Shown: in pieces, positions 12,601-24,600 of the stretch
Layout of the letters: each line of letters starts with the position of its first letter
Position numbering within the stretch: position 1 is the first letter of the stretch
Assembly: GCA_900618425.1 (NCBI GenBank)
Contig: UZAN01039776.1
Coordinates: forward strand, 6,274 to 70,273
Length of the DNA stretch: 64,000 nt
From: Echinostoma caproni
Lineage: Eukaryota > Platyhelminthes > Trematoda > Plagiorchiida > Echinostomatidae
Direction of reading: 5' to 3'
The notes under the pieces: generated by a model
Databases searched by the model: none
What the model was told of the DNA's origin: nothing
The model's input: only the letters and a program-made list of their open reading frames with translations
Translations under genes and position numbers: made by a program

Positions 12601-15600
12601 AAAGCAAAATATCGGACAACCCAACCTGATGTACCGGTTTTACATGATCATTTGGTTTTAACAATGCGTGAACTGCCTGCCTTGATTTGCCTTTAATCAC
12701 CACTTGCCCTGGAAAATACCGCCTACCGACGGACTGCTTCTGTACGAAATTATCCACAAATGCAAAGCGAAAATCCAACCTACTGTAATCGTAAATGTGC
12801 TTTAAATTCTACGAAATATTTTATGTACCAGGCACACTGACTTCAACTATGATAGAACTTTCTGACTTACATCTCCCATTCACAAAAAAGGTTCAGTGAT
12901 TGAAACAAAGAATTACCGATGAAAAGTAGTAAAAATCAAGCATTTTGATAGTTGTCAGACCATGTACAAGAACACGATTAGATGCGTGCTTCACCTCACT
13001 GTACAATGATGATGATGACGATGTAATGAGTTTCTCTACATCGTGATTCGATAATTTTTTGAGGCGTCTTTCTCTGTGGATTAATTCTGACGTTTCCTCC
13101 TAATGTCTTCTTATGCATATCATCGCCATCCTTTTCTTCACCGCAGATGATGCAGCGACAACCAACCAGTCATCACTGTTGAATGCCAGTAGTATGCTAT
13201 CCTTACACTCCATTGCTAGATGCCACAGCACGGGTATTTGGTTATAAGAGTTAAGTAAACTAATCCATTTATAATTATATTTTTAACAATAAACCTAAAT
13301 TTCCAATGCTCCTCTTCATTATCGCAACTACAACACAGTTGCCTGATCATAATTCAAAGAACTATGGTTGCCACTACAAACCCTTTTGCCCGTTTTCTTG
13401 TTTCCAGTTCATTATTTTCCAACAGATTAACTGTTGCGTCATCCAAGATATTAGATTGTATCACCGGATGACAACGGTTGACGCAGTTACCACCATAATG
13501 AGATTAAATAAGTTCAATAGATTTCTCATTCACATTGTGAAGTGGGATGTAAGAAAATGTGGTTTCTTCATCTGAACGAACAGTCCGACTTATATATCTC
13601 TTCAAACATTTACATATGTAGTTCCGTTTGTAAGTAAATTATTACAAATAAAAACAGGCAATTTTACCTGTGAAAAATGCAAAAGTTTCTACAAACCGCA
13701 CTGGTTCAGAGTGGAGTAGATATAATCCAAAAGACACCAGTGACTGCAGAGCGGTTAAGTAACAATGTGAAAACGATTGTCTTCAACCGCTCAGTTTAGT
13801 TCAGAGTAAAAGAAATGTAACTGTTTTCCATTTTTGTGATATATAGCTCATTTACACAAACTTTCGTGGTACCACTCATCCGGGAACTATACTGCAAAGT
13901 GGCATCCGCGGTGCCACTGGATCTTTTCTCTTATCCAACATTCAATGGCTTCGCGGATGCCCCTTTGTAACATTTTTCTGGGATTCTTCATGAATTCGTC
14001 AGTTTTCCTCATGCAGTAGAAAATCACAGATCTGTACTGGGGCAACCGTGGGTAGAATATTTAACCCAACTCAGCTTTATATCCCATGGAGCACCCAGTA
14101 AAAGGTTATCTTCGTTTATGGGATCATGGATAACTGTAACTCATTCTTATCACCACCTGTCTCATTCACTAAAATATCAGGATTGAACGGATGCAATCAG
14201 GTTGTGAAAAGATGCGACGGGTGGATCAATGATACAATAAGGATAAGAACCCATGCGAAGAAGCTGAGTAGCGAAAGAAGAAGCTGCAGGTGACAGATTG
14301 CTGCCATTGGCATTTTGGATTGAATGTAATAGTCAGCCCAGGAATGACAGAAAAAAATGTGATTTCTGTTTAGGATGTCCGAGTATCAATTTAAGATGTC
14401 ATGTTGCTATGTAGATAGTACCTTGCACAGTACAGAGTGAAAACGTTCGATGGGACCCCTGTTTACCCAGATCCATGTGCATCCTACCTGCATATTGATC
14501 TATGCCCCCTGAAAATATCGTCCCACGCTCAACGAAAATATGCGTCGAAGATGGTCTTGTCTGTTTGTTTGCACACACAGACTGCACAACGCAACCCAGT
14601 CAGGGCTATGCCACTATATGCAAACCGACGAATGCTTGGTTGAATACGAAACAAAAAGGAGAGCTTTAGGGTTTGGTGGGGTCTCCCATACGATGACCAC
14701 ATTTCTCACTTGACTCAGCAAACGAGCAATTGACTGAACAGTGCTCATGGTCTCATGATGAAATGTTCACGGTACAAAAGGGGTGGTAGTGCACAACGTG
14801 AAATGGGGGTTGAACGTTTGCAATCGTCGGTGTACATTTTTGTTGAGCGTGGGAAGATATTTTTGGGGGCCACAGATCAGTATGCAGGTAGGATGCACAT
14901 GGATCTAGGTAAACAGGAGTCCCATCGAACGTTTTCACTCTGCGCTGTGCAAGGTACTATCTACATAGCAACATGACATCTTAAATTGATACTCGGACAT
15001 CTTAAATTTCCATTGTGACATCTTAAACTGAAAAATGTATAGTGAGCAGGTTCGAATTCGATCTTATTACTCAGGCGAAACACCAGTATTATTTCACTGT
15101 ACCCTTGTACCACTGTCAAGTATCATGTGTGTATTTCAATGCCAGAAATATGTAGCCAAGTTCATTCGGTTCGAAGCAATTCGAGAGAAAATCAGTCTCG
15201 ATGAAATTGACTCATTGGGTTGTTGAGGTTCTAGACTGACTCCACTCATGCAATGATTCATCCCCACATTCACGTCTGGGCACGGTGACCGATTTACCGA
15301 TCCATCTTGACATGATTCGCTCTTACTCGACCGACAGAGGCCAATTAGCGCCGGGTTCGTTCACCTGATCAACGATCACGGACATAATGTTCCCGGGTGG
15401 GTCAAGGAGGGGGACAGACAGCCCACTCCACCCCAGCCCACGGAAACTCATCCTCGCTCGGTAACTCATTCAAATAGTACTTTTGTTTGTTTTCCGAGAA
15501 GTTAGTTCACTCGGACTGGACGGGGTTTAGACAGGCCCGGTCCAATCGATGACGTTTACCGTCGGAAACACAAATCATCTTGTGGGGTTCCCATTGGAAT

Positions 15601-18600
15601 GCGGTTTGTTGGAATAGCGGTGGTTTCACTCGAATTTACAACGGATTCACTTGAAGTTGATAAGGTGTGGTGTTTTGCAGTTAGAACCAAATAGCTGACG
15701 TGAGCTGATTATACATAATCACGCCACTGCATTGCATATTAACAATTTCCATGACTTTATTGCTTAGCTGAGAGATATTCATGAAGTCTACAACTGTAGG
15801 ATTGGTCAGGTAGCTCAGGTGAACGCTATACAAAAGAACATTGGCGGTATCCACCAGAGGCTGTTTAAGCCCATTTGAGTCCCCTGTCATTATCATAACT
15901 GATTTAACTACAAGGGTGATTAGAGAGGGGGGGGGGTAATTAAAGACACAGATTATGTTNNNNNNNNNNNNNNNNNNNNNNNNNNNNNNNNNNNNNNNNN
16001 NNNNNNNNNNNNNNNNNNNNNNNNNNNNNNNNNNNNNNNNNNNNNNNNNNNNNNNNNNNNNNNNNNNNNNNNNNNNNNNNNNNNNNNNNNNNNNNNNNNN
16101 NNNNNNNNNNNNNNNNNNNNNNNNNNNNNNNNNNNNNNNNNNNNNNNNNNNNNNNNNNNNNNNNNNNNNNNNNNNNNNNNNNNNNNNNNNNNNNNNNNNN
16201 NNNNNNNNNNNNNNNNNNNNNNNNNNNNNNNNNNNNNNNNNNNNNNNNNNNNNNNNNNNNNNNNNNNNNNNNNNNNNNNNNNNNNNNNNNNNNNNNNNNN
16301 NNNNNNNNNNNNNNNNNNNNNNNNNNNNNNNNNNNNNNNNNNNNNNNNNNNNNNNNNNNNNNNNNNNNNNNNNNNNNNNNNNNNNNNNNNNNNNNNNNNN
16401 NNNNNNNNNNNNNNNNNNNNNNNNNNNNNNNNNNNNNNNNNNNNNNNNNNNNNNNNNNNNNNNNNNNNNNNNNNAGTCATTGTACAAAATCGCCAATGGG
16501 TTGTTACTGTTCACCAGGAACGGATTAGTTCGACCAGGATGATTGAGGTCGTGAACTACAGCGGCCAAGAGCATTGCCACTTCGTCCATACTGTCAAAAA
16601 CGGACTGTAGATGAATAGTAACAAGACAGGAGGGGGTGGGCGTTATTTTTTGAGAGATATTTCGCTGACCATTTTATGAAACGGTTGTGGTTTATGTTGA
16701 TACGTCAAAAGCAACTGCCGCTCATCGATGCAAAGGTATTGGATGACGATAAAACACCACTAGTTTGCACGACAGCTATTCTAGACTTAAACTTGTCAAG
16801 TGCTTCGTAAATAAAAAAGTGAGTTAATTTTTCAACTGTGCAATGCATAAAGTGCATCGCAACCGTCCTAAGTAAGGTTTTTTACAAGAGAGTCAAAGGT
16901 GGCATTAACCCGAAAGTGACCTACATAGATTAATTGAGTTCCCTGTCAGGTTCTGAGGACAGCATGTGCCTGATGCGTGAACTCACGTGAGTGAAAATAA
17001 ATTTCTCCTCAGTTCTTAGTTGCTTAAGCTTATAACTGGGTACTGGAAGATATAAATAATATTTGATTGCAAGATGGCACGAGTTTCTTAGTCTAAGCAA
17101 CAACTGTACTACATAAATCCTTAAATGTATCACGTTGGTTATTTACTGATTTTTGTCCCAGCACACCGAAATCCCTTTCAGACAAAGAAGTGAATGAAAA
17201 TTTGCTATTCAACAACCCTTATTTCATCCCAGTTTAACACACAAAGTAACTCTGGTGATTTGGCTGTTTATAATCGAAACACTAGTTTCGGGACAGAAAC
17301 TCTTGGAGTAAAAAGGAATCACGGGATGTGACAAATATGCACGCGCGCGCGCGAGCGTGCCCGCCTCCCCCTCCCCCTAGGTATAAGAAGCTATTCAGGA
17401 AATCTAGGTGCTTGACGAAAAACGTACGGTTCTCATGTGCCCCGCTTAGTGACACTGCAATGTATCAGATTCTATCCAGAACACACACCGAGGGTGATCT
17501 CGTTCCACCTAAAATAGATTTTCATTTCGTTCTCTGCAGTTTTAATTTCCATGGGCATTTCATTTTCAGCCGAGACAAGCTTCATCGACCCTGCTTTTCT
17601 GTGGTCATCGGCAAAAAACCTAGATGGAAGAATATCTGCCCAGGGATCAGGAGAAATTTGAGCGCTATAGTATTACCTCTGCAGTCTGGATAATTTTGGA
17701 GCTGTTGAAAGGAAACCGTCGATCTGTGATTACTAGATGTTGAATAATTAATGCGCATAGCTAGATGCTTTATCCATTTGTCCGTCAAGACACGTGACTC
17801 AAACTTGTGGAACACTTATTGGTGATCATAAGTTTGTGTACAATAAATTTAATCAGAAGCTCGTGATGTCAAACGGAGTACACCAAGCTCGGCTTTCCCT
17901 TTCATTCGAACACAATTCCATTGAATCCTGCCGGACATGAACTAGGTTAATCACAACTGTGTCAACTAATTCACCGAGACTGACCGGAATCATCAACTCC
18001 AGTTTGTTCAAACCAGTCATTTAGTGGTAGCCAATCAGGCGTCGGTTCTAGTACGATTTTGCAAAAGTTACCCTGGTCGCTGATGGTAAATAAACCATTA
18101 ACCACCGATCCTCGATTTATGAATAACCAAAAATAAGGGAAAGAATTCATATAGCTGTCAGAAATTAACCCGAGCTGATACATTAAGTGGAGGGAGTAAT
18201 TTTTTACTAAAAGACCTATTGATTGCACAATATAAATCAAACGTGGTTCTTTCTCCCACCCGACAGCTGCAGCATAATAAAAGAACAATTCACGCCTCTG
18301 GAGCTTGTCCACTCACGTACGACGCACACACACACATACACACACACAGAGGCACGTGTCTAGCAACGTCCGAAAAGGATGTCACCCACGCACACACACT
18401 CACTGTCAAGGCATCACGACGCATCAGATACGCGGTGCACTGCATCACATCGGCCGCGTGCGTGGCATTGTGATACGGATTGTTCATGTGGTAGTTCTCC
18501 TCAATCACCGTCAACCACGTCATCATCATCGGTTCATTGATTCTGAGCACCCCAAACACGTTGAATCGATTGAACACTTTCATCGCCAGAAAACGCAACG

Positions 18601-21600
18601 GTCTGTCGGCGACAAGCACAGTGGAGGGGGGGGGGCGATCAAGAATCCGAAGTATAAGGGGTGGTGTGTGTGTGGGGGGGGGGGGGGAACATAGCACGAA
18701 GTTCGCACTGAATCCACATGCAGTTACGTAATCACGAATCAATATGTTTGACAGAGCTATTAATTAATGAATGTAATATGGCATCTTTTGATACCGTTTC
18801 TTTGTTAACCAATGTACTTATTGTGGAAACTACATAAATCATTTGTGACTACGTATAGCAGAAACAAAGAGATTTGAGCATTAGGCCTTCTGTCTCGGAA
18901 CGTCAACCGGGTATATGCACAAGGTCGGTCGGCCATTTAAACAAATCGATGGCGTAGTTATAGGCAGCCCGTTGGGTCCGGTTCTAGCTGATATATTTCG
19001 CGATTAGCCTGGAGCACAAAGCCAGTAGGATATTGAACAGAGAAGGTATGTCGATGACACGTTGATAATCAACCATTGAAGCATCAATGTATGCTTTGAT
19101 GTTTCGTAGGTGGGTCAGATGCTGTTGACCGGAACAAACGTGGCTTGAGGGTCGTTATAGAATATTTCATAGTCTGAAGAATATGAACGACTAGCCAAAA
19201 TTTCCCTNGCACACGACCGGTTTCGCGGGTATTGCTACTTATGTCCAGGTATCGCAGAAAAAGAGACATCTACTCTATTGAAGGTGGTAGTGATGGTTCA
19301 TATATGGACTGCCCAAGATGAGCATGTCCCATAAAATATATCCCTCTTCCCTCCGAGATATACATTGGAAAACGTAAAAAGCACTGTAAATGTGCAAGCA
19401 GCATGCGAAATATGACCACAAATAGTTTAGGGAAACACGCAAACTGGATAATGTAAGGTAGGTAGGACAAATTTAGCATCAACATCGGTGGACTTGAAAT
19501 TAATTTATCGTGTTTATTCCACTCAAATCATTTTTGTTCCCAATGTTATTTGCACCATGGATCATTCGATCTAATAAGAAATCAGGTTTATTTAATTTTG
19601 TTGAGAAGAAATAAACACGGATTCCTTTTTCCGTGTGTGCATCCATCCATGCATGCACACGTGTCCGCTCATCAATCCGTTCCCTCTCGGAACCGGACGA
19701 AGCCCATCATTCAATTGTTGTCTGTCTCCCGGATCTCTTTCGCTGGGCACAAACGCACCATAACATGGGGGTTGGAGGATGTGTGTGTATGTGTGTCTCT
19801 GTGTGTGTGTGTGTGCAACTCTGACCTTTTCCGATCTATACTCATTGATAAATTACAGTACACGTGTTAACTTGTATGTATGTTCATACAAGTGAACAAG
19901 TCACTTACCTTTTTTGAGTGACCTTTTCCAACGCGAGAATATCGTAGTCCCAATGATCATCATTTTCCAGACAGGATTCAATTTCTTGCGTCAATCCAAT
20001 TTCGGGTAAATTGTGTATCATGGAGACTGTGGAGTGAAACGCAGATGGAGTTTAAAATAAAACTAGTGAACGCTTCGCTCAGTGTAGCTTTATTTTTCAT
20101 ATATGAAAAATAAAGCTACACTGAGCGAAGCGTTCACTAGTTTTATTTNGTAGCTTTATTTTTCATATATGAAAACCACTACACATGTTGGAGATCATCA
20201 TAGAACTAACGTTGCACCCTTTATTTATTTTATTTGTAAAAGATTAACGTTTAAGGTAAGCAAGGGGTGGGACTACACAGTGAACCATCCTCATTGAACG
20301 GAGTCATTTAGTCATACGGGATGGTAAACATTTTTACCTGTAATTAATTAAAGCTTCACCTTGTTGCAACGACCGAGGATTCGAACCTTACCTACAAAAT
20401 CTAGTCCAGGGTCTGTCAGTTCTACCATTTGGCGCTAATCTATTTATCCGTTTAGTAGTTATTGCGTAAAATTCTGGCAAATAATAACAAAATAACAGAC
20501 GAGAGAGGAAAGATGCTGTGAAATATAAAAACAGATCTGAGGAATTATTCATATTAACGTAAATATTAAGAAAAAGTCACTACTACTATATTTACCATAG
20601 CTAATATCTAATATCAGCAATACTATCATCCCTACTGATACGATTATTGATAAGTAAAATGTACAAGAGAACGAAGTGTCTCAAAACTTTTCTACTCAAA
20701 AGTCGAGTAATTGTACGGAATATCATAAAGCCCGATATTTGTAAGTTGATCGCAGATACATACACGACTGTATTTGTGGAGAAATGAGGAAAAATTAGAT
20801 GCGTTCGTTTGTTGTATGTGCATCCGTTATGTCATTCATTCTGTTTACGTGAAAGGAGATTAAATCTAGTCTGAGCATTGCCCTACGAGGGATTCGTGGA
20901 TGATGGCTGGCAAATACAACCCAAGCATTCCGATACGTATATCCTTTTGGAACAATGCAACAGCAACCTCATGTGTACTTTGTTCTCACCTCCTCCTCCA
21001 GCTGCCCCCCCCCCAAAAAAAAACAAATAGAAGCCCGAAGGGTGGATACGTCGCAGATGACAAAAACTATCTGATCGTTAACTATAGTGCACCAAAAATA
21101 TGACCGATGAACCTGTTCTAACACCGTTTGAAAGTGACTAGCGCTTACTTCAAAGACAGTAAAACTATCTGTGCATTTATGTTTCAACATTCGCTTTCTC
21201 CACTACTCACTGCTATGTTATTTCTACTACAACAGTAGACAAATATTCATGCTCACAAAACCTACTCAGTCATGTCAACTTCTCGCGTTCACATTGCTTT
21301 TTACATCCCACTATCATATCTGTGATCTCTTGTAATAGTCGGTTATCTCAAAAAGGTAAACCAAATTTATTTTACACTTGTGTTTGAAGCTACTTTCTAC
21401 TTTCATACATCGGTGCACCACATGCAACAGCTTCTTCGAGAGCGCAGGTAGGAAATTCCACTTCATCGGGATGCATCTGAAATGCTAGTGATGAATATCA
21501 TTGTTACTGTCGCTACCCAAATCTGATTGAAAAAGGATCCGTTTGGGTAAACTAGTAGGAATATTGGCCACTTGGAATTCTTTTTGATGGTTGAAGTCTA

Positions 21601-24600
21601 AAGTGAAACACACTGTGCGAGATTGATCATAGATCGTCTTTTGATAAATCCAAGTTAGTGTTCGATGATTACCAGATTTGTCTAAACAGTCCCACAGAGT
21701 GGCGAACAAGCTCGTTTTCAGTGATCCGTAGTCATGCCAAATACATCACAATAAATATTACGCTGTTTATATAAATCAGTATGGTGGAATACTGACTTAT
21801 ATATAAACAGCGTAATATTTATTGTGATGTATTTGGCATGACTAAGAATCACTGAAAACGAGCTTGTTCGCCACTCCTTGTTCTATTACCAGATTTCTCC
21901 CAAAACCGTGGGATTGGAACTATAGCTGCCTATGACAAATGTGTTTGGCAACCAAGGCGAAAGGGGGGGTCTGCCAATGTCCAACTTTCGTTATATTCAA
22001 ATTCATGTTGATTTGTAAACGGTCCAAATGGCTGTGTCAAATAATTCGTTAAATTCCTCATAAACAGCCTCCTATGCTATCCCTGCTTGAAAGCCGTAAC
22101 GGGGTGAATCAAGAGTAATAAAAGAGTGAGACAATTCACCCTGTGATGTGTGTGAACTTCCCTCCTCATGCAGGTCAAGTATGAAATGTGCGCATAGAAA
22201 AGAGAGAGAGAGCGAGGATATTCTCGATCCATGTGCGAAGTGGATTGTATTTGAATACAGACGCATATAAAATATCAAAAATTTTAGTGCCCTTTCAAAT
22301 CTTCGCTCAACCTCGCTCTTTAATTTTCTCGAAAAATGTGTCTGTTCTTTGAACGCCCCGCACGAGTGAAGGAAGCTCTGGCAGTTGCTACGGTTCTTGT
22401 AAGTGGATGTTGTGCCCAAAATGTTCACCTGGGAATATGCTTTCGATTGTTTCATGTCAACCAAAGGGGAACAGGAAGGTTTTAAATATCGTTCGGATAA
22501 AGTTGAACAAGTGGAATATGTAAATTGTTTATGGAACTGTCAGAGAAATTCCTTCGCGCTATTTTCGCTCTCCTCTCACTCGTAAAAACCCTAAATATAT
22601 TTTGTCCAAACGCGGGCAGGAGGATAGTGTTAGCAGATGGAATCGGTTTTGCATACAGGATCTCAAAATATGCCAGTCAAACACCATCGGTTTTAGGGGT
22701 ATGCAACCTGAAAGAATGGCTAAGATTTTTCATGGGTTTTAGCGTATACGCGGGAATTCATCAACGTCAGTTCTCTTCTTCTAGCACTCCTCTGTCAGGT
22801 TTGGAAGCTGTATCGCACCTCCTTCTCCGGATTTCCGTGATTTATACTGTCGATGATTGCAAGCAGAGATCAATTTAATACAATAGTGGTTTCTCTGTAT
22901 TTCGCTCGCAAAACATTCATTTCCAAACTCACGTCTCAAAGCGGAACCGGTGGAGGCGGACCGTGGAAAATGTTTCTTCCGTTCCTCATGGTCGACATTC
23001 TAAAATCGAATAAAAGTTAGAGAACAAAAAATGGAGTTTATGTGGGACAGGGGAGCTACACAAACATATACCGTCTATATTCGAAACGCAACAAGCTCAC
23101 ATAGGCCGAGAATTCGCAGAAAGTCACAACTATGCTCCGCAAAAACAGTCTTCACATCGTAACTTCAAAGAATTTGAAAATAAAAACAACAACAAAAGCA
23201 ATAAAAACTAACCGCTTTGACTTATTTTCGTTCAGTCCATCAAAGACACTGGAATTTGCTTTCGTTGATGTTGTTCACTTATTCACGGAATATCTGTACG
23301 TGGTAGTTACTAAACATCGATGCACGCAGATGCATTCAATGGATATTTTTGGTTGAAATCACGCACGGTGGGCAGCATTACTTACCACCATCAAACCCTC
23401 CATCAGATCGGCCGCGAGTGGATCTCGTTGCTGATTGGTTGGACGAAAGATCTGATTGACAAATACATCGGATTTGCAAATGATATCAATCGCTTTTTGA
23501 AGTTCTTTGGCCACCAGATTGGAACTTCTTGTTTTGGACGAATTCAGAATTGCTACCACCTTAAACAGGACAGAAGGTGTGCATGGGTGAGGGTGTGAGG
23601 AGGGAGGTTGGAAAACTCGGAAACAAACAGAAATAAAAGAATGAAATTTCATTCGGCACGTGCGTGTTTATGGGTGCGCCTGAGAGAAAGAAATGCAAAT
23701 TAACTTCTTCTGAAGGGCTGCCCACATTCTACTACGAACAATCAGATTTGTGGGCAAAGCTGAAAATATCGTGCCATCATATTGTATTACCACGCATGGA
23801 TTGCATGCGTGACAGAACTGGGGTAATTTTAAAATCGTTTCTGGTCGATTCTTTTCAATGCGACATTTTCAGAGATGATCTCAGGTTGATGGACACACAA
23901 AAGCGGTCAAGGTAGCTGGTCACACCCATTCAAGAATATTGCCCGATTGAATTGAATTGTGCTTATTGTTCTTTCAAATATACTGAAAACAGACAGTTTG
24001 ACTTAGGATTTTATTTGTAAGCTTTCAGTCAAATTTTGCATAACAAAACAAAGCAGATTTAAACGCCTTACAAATGAGTTATCATAACCCGGGTAAAATC
24101 ACGATAATGAATACTGAAAAGCCTAATGTGCCATGCTTTTAAAGGCGTTGTTTGACAGGATCCATAATTACATTCTTATTTTATTAATTAAGGGTGATAA
24201 TTACCATCATGTTTATAAAAATCAATATGATAACAGTATTATTATTATATCGACTGGAAAATCTATAAGAACAACGAAGACGAGAGTATTAGGGGTGTTG
24301 TGATGTGTAATAAAGAGGTCATTATTCATTCGTTTTGCGCATTTGAAAAATTATTGGCGAAGAAATTGAACACGGAAACCACTGGTTGTGTGACAAGTTT
24401 GGGAAATACCCACAAGGTTTCGTTTATAAACCTGTTTTGAGATCAAATATTTACCGAAACAACTAATTCACTTGCAAGTTGCAAGCAGTACCAGTTAGTT
24501 TTTACCTCTTCCTCTTTCGGGAACTATCAAAATAGGGGAGGGCATCAATTACAGTTGGGTGAAACCGACAACTTCTCTAAGGTTAATATAGCATCGAAAA

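Larger units (their letters stand above)
11885..15665. mobile_element. long terminal inverted repeat element, copy 2 (full)
   Basis: The left arm 11,929-12,410 and right arm 15,121-15,602 are inverted copies that I read as identical across essentially all of their 482 bases; weaker arm sequence extends outward on both sides. The interior holds module A (14,040-14,375) and a second nested inverted repeat (14,374-14,560 with 14,815-15,010). The near identity of the arms implies recent insertion or gene conversion. No complete transposase was recognised. The unit resembles foldback or Mutator-like long-TIR transposons in shape only; class assignment is inference. Confidence 0.8.
10984..16473 (-). 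other. intron between PDE8 exons 16 and 17
   Basis: About 5.5 kb, most of it the full-length long-TIR element (11.89-15.66 kb). An N gap occupies 15,960-16,474, next to a run of Gs at about 15,927, so the real intron length is unknown. Confidence 0.65.
20027..22932 (-). other. intron between PDE8 exons 13 and 14
   Basis: About 2.9 kb. It contains a perfect palindrome next to an N (20.05-20.15 kb), a tRNA-like SINE (20.33-20.46 kb), a poly-C/poly-A junction at about 21,006-21,024 and a hairpin element (21.70-21.88 kb). An unrecognised 74-codon minus frame lies at 21,485-21,709. Confidence 0.6.

Noticed and set aside
14399..15226. Pairs of mirrored open frames around 14.4-15.2 kb taken as duplicated small genes
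   Set aside because: They are the same sequences in inverted-repeat arms, and their frames have no coding signature.
15953..16542. Long open frames across 15,960-16,474 and 53,073-53,538
   Set aside because: They are produced by runs of N and carry no information.
17971..18312. 113-codon minus-strand frame next to exon 15
   Set aside because: It lies within the intron between exons 15 and 16. Exon 15 ends phase 0 and exon 16 begins phase 0 with the expected residues, so it is not needed, and it has no similarity.
20335..20460. Possible tRNA gene on the minus strand
   Set aside because: The A and B boxes are recognisable, but no acceptor stem or anticodon arm can be paired. It is a SINE.
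22072..22464. 130-codon minus-strand frame upstream of exon 13 in the window
   Set aside because: It lies in the intron between exons 13 and 14, which join in phase. No homology.
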